A stretch of DNA of 64,000 bases, from positions 6,386,001 to 6,450,000 of the forward strand of contig NC_060254.1 in the NCBI RefSeq assembly GCF_921293095.1, given 5' to 3'. A model generated the notes under the pieces. The model was not told where the DNA came from, did not search any database, and saw nothing but the letters and a program-made list of their open reading frames with translations. The DNA comes from Ischnura elegans (lineage: Eukaryota > Arthropoda > Insecta > Odonata > Coenagrionidae). The first letter of the stretch is position 1, and each line of letters begins with the position of its first letter. This document shows positions 58,015-64,000 of the stretch, piece by piece. Position numbers and translations under genes: made by a program.

Positions 58015-58955
58015 ACCCCACCCGAAAAATTGTTCATTATTTACATTAATGATCTCTGCTCCCGAATTAGCAGTAAAATACGTTTATTTGCTGTCGACGA
58101 TGTAATCTATAGCGAAATGGTCGTCGCTCTGACTATGAAATTCTATCATCGAATTTAAACAAAGTTTATTTGTGGAGCCAAGAGTGGGGACTCGAACTTA
58201 ATCTGAACAAATGTATGATGGTGCATTTTTTTGCAGAGTTCGCCCAATTTTAACCATGTTTATGCTTTGGGTGGTATTAACATAAAGGCAACAGATGAAG
58301 TGAAGTACCCAGGAATCACGATAACCTCAAACCTCTCATAGGGAACACATGTAAGTAATATTTGCTGCATAGTCCTAAAGAAATTAGGATTCGTCAAGCG
58401 TATTGTGGGAAGATTATCGGATGAGAAAGTGAAAGAAAGGTGCTATTTTGCACTCGTCCAACCGCACCTTGAATATGCAGCGAGCCGTTGGGATCCGGTG
58501 CAGAAAGATTATCCGTGAATTTATTAAAATACATGCTAAGGAAAGCTGCGCGGTTTGTTAAAAACTGCTACGGGCATACATACAGCGTTACACAGATGCA
58601 AAGCGAATTATGGTGGGAGCCACTGGAGACTCGGAGGCTGCGCGCTAGGCTTATGTTAGATTGCTTGAACAATTGGAATGGAAACCTTTCAGAGCGACCT
58701 GGAGAACATAATAATAGAGCCCCACTTTATTTCCAGGTCCGACAGAAGCGATAAATTAAGAGAGATATTTTGCCGAACGGATAGATATGGGAATTCATTT
58801 TTCCTACGAACCATAAAGGACTTTAATAAATGCCAATCGTAGTTTCGTCTGAGCATTTCTTTTTTATGTGCAAATGGCAGGTGTCCTAACACCTCCTGCT
58901 ACACACCTTTTTGGCAGCTTGCGGGGTAGTATGTAGGTGTAGATGTATTGTTTAC
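58015..58955 (+). pseudogene. LINE (CR1/L2-like) 3' half, 5' truncated
   Basis: Begins in the reverse transcriptase at FIIYINDLCSRISSKIRLFA; the following catalytic block, normally FADD, reads FAVDD. Decayed pieces follow, then LRKAARFVKNCYGHTYSV, TQMQSELWWEPLETRRLRAR and LSERPGEHNNRAPLYFQVR, the C-terminal tail of CR1/L2-type elements. It ends near a GTAGGTGTAGATGTA-type short repeat (58934-58949), as LINEs of this group do. Stops and frameshifts throughout. Confidence 0.8.
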
Positions 58956-59858
58956 TACGTTAAAGCTATCAAACAGCTGCGCATAAGTTAATGATGATTA
59001 AAAAATTGGTATTGGCTCTTAAAAAATTGAAACTTTGGTCATTGAAGCGTAATAATATAAAATAATGACGTTAGCATATATTTTTATTGCTAATTGCTCA
59101 AAAACGGAGGCGTGGACCTTTAATTCCAAGTCTGAGTCGGAAGATGAAGACTCCTAACATATCAAAATATTTCCTTTTCACCAAAGATTTTTCACCTCTG
59201 ATAATATTTTTAATTCCAGGGGAACCCCGATAGAACAATTAATGAAAGGATCTGATGGAAGCAGGAGCATATTGAAAAGTTCGTAGTTTATGGCAATCCT
59301 TGGCACTTTTCTCGTATGTTTTTCACGATATCTTCTTTGATCCTTGTGCCTCTTCGGAAAGCGTGCCAACTGGAGGAATGACATGATTCACAATTTCCGC
59401 TTCATGTACTAAAACTTAAAGAATAATTGGTGGCATGCGATAACATGGATAAAGGTTTACGACAGTTTAGCTGTTTTTAGGAATTAAGCTGATGAAGCCG
59501 TACCATTTACTTGAAGTCCGGTGGATAAAGCTCTTAAAAATTACCGATAAGCGGGTAATTAGATCATCCACGACTCCTTGAAAAGGATTTTACACATTTA
59601 GGATTTTCGATTAATGATTGTTTTACCAACTCAAAGATATTTAGGTGATATTTTGATACAGAAGAAGGTAGTGTAATTGCCTGTTCAATCCAAATTTTAT
59701 GATCGCTCGAATCAAATTCGAAGTCTGTTTTTTGCACCTTCGTCGTGAACCACAATATCAATTCCACAATCAGCCGAATGGGAGCAATTTTTTCCGTTCC
59801 CACTCAAGTCACCAGTCACAATTATTCTCATTAAAGCATTCTACCAGTTAATATATGT
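58956..59858. other. no gene recognised
   Basis: AT-rich, nothing recognised. Confidence 0.4.
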
Positions 59859-60139
59859 TTGCATTTGGGAATCACTTCGGTCGTCTCCACCCCAACCTTG
59901 GACTTCCCTCTTCCATTCACATGGAGGCGAACCCCCTTTCGTTCTACATCTATAAATCCTGTTCTCCCCCTTCCTCTCCCTCGTTTACCTAACATTCTAC
60001 CCTCTAAAATAGTTTTCAACATCCCCTCCCCGCTGAGTACACGCTCCAACCATACGTTGTCTCCTCCGTATCTTATCTTGCAGCTGCCTCTCCTCACCCA
60101 CCACGTCCAGCACTTCTTCTTCCTCTCCGTCCACTTCAC
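59859..60139 (-). pseudogene. LINE 3'-end fragment
   Basis: Encodes WLERVLSGEGMLKTILEGRM then LGKRGRGRGRTGFIDVER, preceded in another frame by EEVLDVVGEERQLQDKIRRR. This is the post-RT tail of an RTE-like LINE of the same family as 52871-52985. Frameshifted, truncated. Confidence 0.75.
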
Positions 60140-61302
60140 ATTTTCCCATCCTTTTCCACATCTCGAACGTCCCCAGTATTTTCTCCTCCTTCTTCCCAGA
60201 TCACTAGCCTTTTATTTTAAATCTTATAGAACGACCCTTCCCTCGAGCTTAGCATCCTGTTGATGAGCGCTCCTGTGGCTGTCGAAATTCCCTTCAAAAT
60301 GTTCCTTCGAAATTCTGCTTCCGTGTCCGTTTTCCTATGATATGGTGCACAAAGATTGATTCACCTTCTCAAGATGTTTTGGAATCATCTTGATTCCCAC
60401 ATTCCTGGCCTGCGGTGCTTTACAAACCTCTTATCTCGTACCTCATTCTGTTTTAGAAAACTGGCCCTGAAGGAGTTAGGATTCCAATTGTATAGACGCA
60501 GATAATGCATGAGGGCTCAGGGGAGCCCTTCGAGGATACAACACACCGGGGCCAGGAACCAAGCCCGTGGCTTATACGCCCGATCACTCGGGGAGGGGCT
60601 GGAGAGGAAGGGAAAAGGATAGAGGCGCCGCCGCGATGGAAGCCCGCCGACGCCTCTGGGAGGGGATGGGAGCGGAAGGGAGGGACGGGGAAAAACACCT
60701 CAACGCTATAGAAGCGAGAAGGGCCCACTAATTAGCGAAACCAAGCATACGCAATTAATTTTCTACCAATTCTAGTGGATTTTCCTATGAGGAAGAAAAA
60801 TCCATCGATCGAATCGGTAGAAATAGACGCAGATAGATAGATTTGGCTGTATTGCTAAATAGCGCCTCTTCTTTCGTCGCCGATCGTGCACGACGAATAA
60901 TAAGCTGCTGTGGTGTGCCGCTGCCACAAACATTTCTTTTGGTTCGTGTTTTCCGTAATGTGTTTTAAAGGTACTCGGGAGAAAGTGTGCGTGGAAATTC
61001 AACTATCGAGACTAACTCTAGATCGAAAATTATCATCAATGATAGATACTTAATCATCTTGAAAACTTAATTGCAAATTTCGTTTTGTGAATGATGTGTA
61101 ACAACACTTTCCATGGGAAATAACCAACCACTGTTCAGAAGTTTCAACTGCAGCATGAGCCTCATAATGTTTTCATTAATTGAAGATGATAATTATGTAC
61201 TTCCCGTCTGAACATTAAGTATTTCACTGCGTTGAATATGCTGCAATGCCTGTGATTTATTGAAACGGTTGTGTTTCTGTTCGCAGTTGCATTTTGTCTT
61301 AA
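60140..61302. other. no gene recognised; GC-rich patch
   Basis: 60540-60720 is markedly purine- and G-rich on the plus strand (GGGGAGGGGCTGGAGAGG-like runs), unlike its AT-rich surroundings. No homology was recognised; it may be an unnamed repeat. Confidence 0.35.
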
Positions 61303-61803
61303 TACGAATTAGGTGATCGGGGCCGCAAATTTGTCGCAACGTCAATCAATAAAATATTTAAAGTTGTGCTCTCAAAAAGAATTTCGTTATTACTTTACAA
61401 ACGTGTATTTTTAAGTCCTGCAAAACGATGTCTTTCCAATCCGAGTGACTATGACGACGAAGCGCGAGTCGGTGCTCCATATTCTCCCTTAACTTCTGTA
61501 CGTGTACTCTCTACTGAAACTATTCCCTTCTTTTTGTTGAAAGCCCTCTTCCCCTATGCAACTCCACAGACTGTATTTCTTGCTTCGTTCATCGCTGGTT
61601 ATTCGTCTGCAAAACTCTTTCATTTCATGCCTTTAGTTCAGTTTGTTCGTTCTTTTCGTATTAACTGGCAAGGAGAAAACTCTGCTTCCTCGTCATCATC
61701 CGCCGATAGAAAGTCAATTGTTTTGCTCAGGGTGGTTGTTAGTGTTTCTGCACGATTGATTATTGTTACGAAAGGAAAAAAACGTATGATTTCCTTATCC
61801 TAG
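61303..61803 (+). CDS. unrecognised open stretch, possibly not a gene
   Basis: Open for 166 codons from after a TAA at 61300 to TAG at 61801, but with no ATG until far inside (about 61627). A possible splice acceptor (CTGTTCGCAG at 61277-61286) lies just upstream, though the TAA at 61300 is in frame after it. The first part is Arg/Lys/Ser/Leu-rich (SKRISLLLYKRVFLSPAKR), followed by a hydrophobic stretch. No family was recognised. It could be an exon of an unseen gene, or chance. Confidence 0.15.
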   Translation, partial: YELGDRGRKFVATSINKIFKVVLSKRISLLLYKRVFLSPAKRCLSNPSDYDDEARVGAPYSPLTSVRVLSTETIPFFLLKALFPYATPQTVFLASFIAGYSSAKLFHFMPLVQFVRSFRINWQGENSASSSSSADRKSIVLLRVVVSVSARLIIVTKGKKRMISLS

Positions 61804-62924
61804 TTCACTGTTTTTCCTGGTATTCTCTCTTTGTTCTGTACTCTTACTTTAGTTTTCTTTTCGCTGGTTTTCGGCTGCTTGTTCAACTGGCCATCGTCCT
61901 TATCATATTTATTTATTTGTCTCTCCTTCGAATCACTGGATATTGCTGCTGTGTCGTGAACACATAGAAGCTTACCGATTCTTCTCCTTAAGCCTTCTCT
62001 TTGTTACGAGTGTAGAAAGCCCCACGTGTGTTCTCCGCGACGGGTTTGGGTTGAAGGGAGAAAGCGTGCGCTGAAACGTGGAAATGCAACACGCGTGCTG
62101 GTCTGCGTGAGCAGCCAAATATTTCCTGCTTTCTTGGTCGTGGCGTGGGCGTCCCTCTCTCTCCATCTCTCTCGTGTGCCTTATTTTGGGAGAGGCGACC
62201 CCATTGGCCACCTGCCCTACCACACTCAACTATTCACTTCCAGTTATTCGTTCAAATAGCATTAGGTCACTGCCATAAAGATACTTATGACAAAGTTCTG
62301 TTACGTGAACGAGCCCATTGATTTTTTCCTAAGTAATTTTTATAGTGGCCGACAGTATTAAGAGGGAGTAATGGCTCAAGTCCTTTGGCCACGTGCCTGG
62401 GAAACAGCATCGGTGAAAAAGAAACAAATGGAGAAATGTGTTCTTACTATCCGCACGGGGACTTTCCATAAATAAATGGCGCGGTGTAGACTGTTTTCAT
62501 ACGAATATTAACAATTTGTAGTACTCTTTTTCACCATTGGTTCGATGAACAGGGGTCTATTCTCCTCCCTTGCATGCCACAAGCCTTTTGTAGTTGCCGC
62601 CGTAACAACTTAACGCATCCGAGCAAAAACATTCTGTGGCACATTTTTTGATGGACGTGAAGAACGATGCGGAAACCAGAATCATGTTCCCTATAAACTA
62701 GTAGAAATAAACGATTTTAGAAAAAATAGAAGAATTAATTTACAGTTACGAGAGTGAAGGATTGACTTAGTGAGGATCAGGTGTTCAAATCTCATCCACG
62801 CCTTATTCTCTATAGTTACCTTTTTTCATTTATCACTTAAATTATTTTCCAAAATAGTGTCTTAAGGATATTAATAAAAATGTCTCTTGGTTTTCCATTT
62901 TTTAAGTCACGATGCTAGAATGTT
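61804..62924. other. no gene recognised
   Basis: AT-rich with short open stretches, no family motifs. Confidence 0.4.
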
Positions 62925-63150
62925 ATGGCAAGGAATTTCTACAGCATGCTTTTGGGAATTCTGTTGATGTCTTCAGAAACTGTTGTTGATTTCTGTAGAA
63001 CTGTTAAGAAAATGCTTAGGAATTCTGTGGTATGTCTACAGAACTGTTAAGGAATTCAGTAGAATTATGTATTTTTAAATATTCGGTATTTGAAGGAACC
63101 GTGATAAAATTTTGTAGAAAATTACAGGAATTCTATTGAATTTTTTAAAG
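62925..63150. repeat. imperfect 'GGAATTCTGT...CTGTAGAA' internal repeats
   Basis: Words AAGGAATTTCTACAG, GGGAATTCTGTTGA, AGGAATTCTGTGG, CTACAGAACTGTTAAGGAATTC and AGGAATTCTATTGAA recur at irregular intervals of roughly 30-70 bases. Both strand orientations of the word occur (GAATTC is palindromic). Confidence 0.5.
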
Positions 63151-63359
63151 AACTTGTTCAAAATTAATTGTGAAGGCGGAGCCTTAGAAAAGGCATGAGT
63201 GTTAGCGTGAGGGAGACATGTATAATGATTTGCGTGAATATATATGTGTACCTATATATGTAGTTGGCGCCACTCTCTTTCAGTCTAGTGTTCATTGACG
63301 TGTCTATGAAAGGCATACAGGCAATGTTGGAGGCTATCGGAAGAAGCCAATTAAACCAC

Positions 63360-63723
63360 GGGCGGATTTTGGGGGGCACGGCTCCCCCCTCAGACGCTTA
63401 AAAAATAGAAAAAAATATAATATTTCTATCGGTACGTTCGTTTTGTTTAGTGTATTACGGAGCCTCAATCATTTAATTTCATTTTTATAACTTTGATATT
63501 AAAATAAAGAGAGTATGTCGTACAGTAATTGTTATATAAGAGAAGAAATGCGTCGCCGTGAAAAGGCTAGCGGATAGGTGAGAGAAATGGAGAGCTGCGT
63601 CAAACCAATCTTAGGATTGTTGATTGATGATGATGAATTTTTATATCTTGTTTTTAATATCAATTATGAGAAGATCGTTTGCCTGTCAGGCTCTTGTCCC
63701 CAGAAAAAATCCAGGATCCGCCC
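63360..63723. mobile_element. MITE with GGGCGGAT ends
   Basis: Left end GGGCGGATTTTGGGGGGCAC and, in reverse from the right, GGGCGGATCCTGGATTTTTT. The '...CCAGGATCCGCCC' ending is common in dispersed repeats of many animal genomes. Target duplication is not clear. Confidence 0.55.
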
Positions 63724-64000
63724 TTGAATGAAACGAAATTGAGATCAGCTTTAAAAAAAACCACTCCCACGATGGCTATGGATGTATTGCTAGCGGCAAA
63801 AGTTAATTTAACTTCGCAAGCAAAGGCTATAGTTTCAATTGATTTTTTTAAATAAATTACAAGCGAGGGATTAATTGTAAACCAAAAGATAATTTAATTT
63901 TATAAAATGGATGAAAGTACTGCTCTTTCGTCGATACGGTTGTGTTGATAATAATAGTAGCGAAACATCATTTATGAGCCACTGCTCCCCGCAGTCAACT

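Noticed and set aside
59859-60263. 134-residue plus-strand open reading frame
   Set aside because: Antisense to a LINE fragment, whose minus-strand translation is recognisable.

Overview
This is a eukaryotic window, most likely from a large, transposon-rich arthropod genome (probably an insect; the species cannot be fixed from the sequence). Evidence: one seven-exon gene with GT-AG introns spread over about 31 kb, AT-rich non-coding DNA with no operon-like packing, and many animal-type mobile elements: a tRNA-derived SINE, Ty3/gypsy LTR elements, RTE-like and CR1/L2-like LINEs, pogo, piggyBac, hAT, MULE and Helitron remnants.

The only host gene I can support lies on the minus strand, from the ATG at 44459 to the stop at 13597. 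Its seven coding exons (44459-44109, 43553-43392, 41863-41701, 34602-34449, 31526-31316, 21170-20924, 13742-13597) join with consistent phases into a 477-residue SLC30A/ZnT cation-diffusion-facilitator zinc transporter of the vesicular ZnT2/3/8 type. It has six membrane segments, both HxxxD zinc-site motifs and a His-rich loop between TM4 and TM5. An in-frame TAA just upstream of the ATG supports the start.

The introns hold most of the identifiable repeats. Intron 6 (13743-20923) has a piggyBac-type complex with 210-bp inverted repeats, a pogo element with TA duplications, and a Helitron helicase remnant split by two DNA transposons that share one TA. Intron 5 (21171-31315) has a diverged tandem array with a palindromic core, a broken Ty3/gypsy element (LTRs 23438-23730 and 27751-28032, target duplication CATT, tRNA-Trp primer site), and a minisatellite abutting a gutted MULE transposase. 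Intron 4 (31527-34448) has a 1.8-kb pogo-like element whose termini match two short MITEs elsewhere in the window. Intron 3 (34603-41700) has a 2.9-kb hAT-type element with the perfect 8-bp duplication CTGATTAC and a GC-rich foldback inside it. Intron 2 has a TTAA-flanked MITE.

Outside the gene, 1-13.6 kb holds a SINE inverted pair, a pogo element and a piggyBac fragment carrying a solo LTR. The 44.5-64 kb part has LINE 3' ends in both orientations, two direct copies of a 670-680 bp TIR element, and short direct repeats. No second host gene, rRNA, CRISPR array or functional tRNA could be supported. No new biological system is evident. The most interesting material is the nested insertion history, the link between MITEs and a larger relative, CpG decay between LTRs, and the palindromic array.
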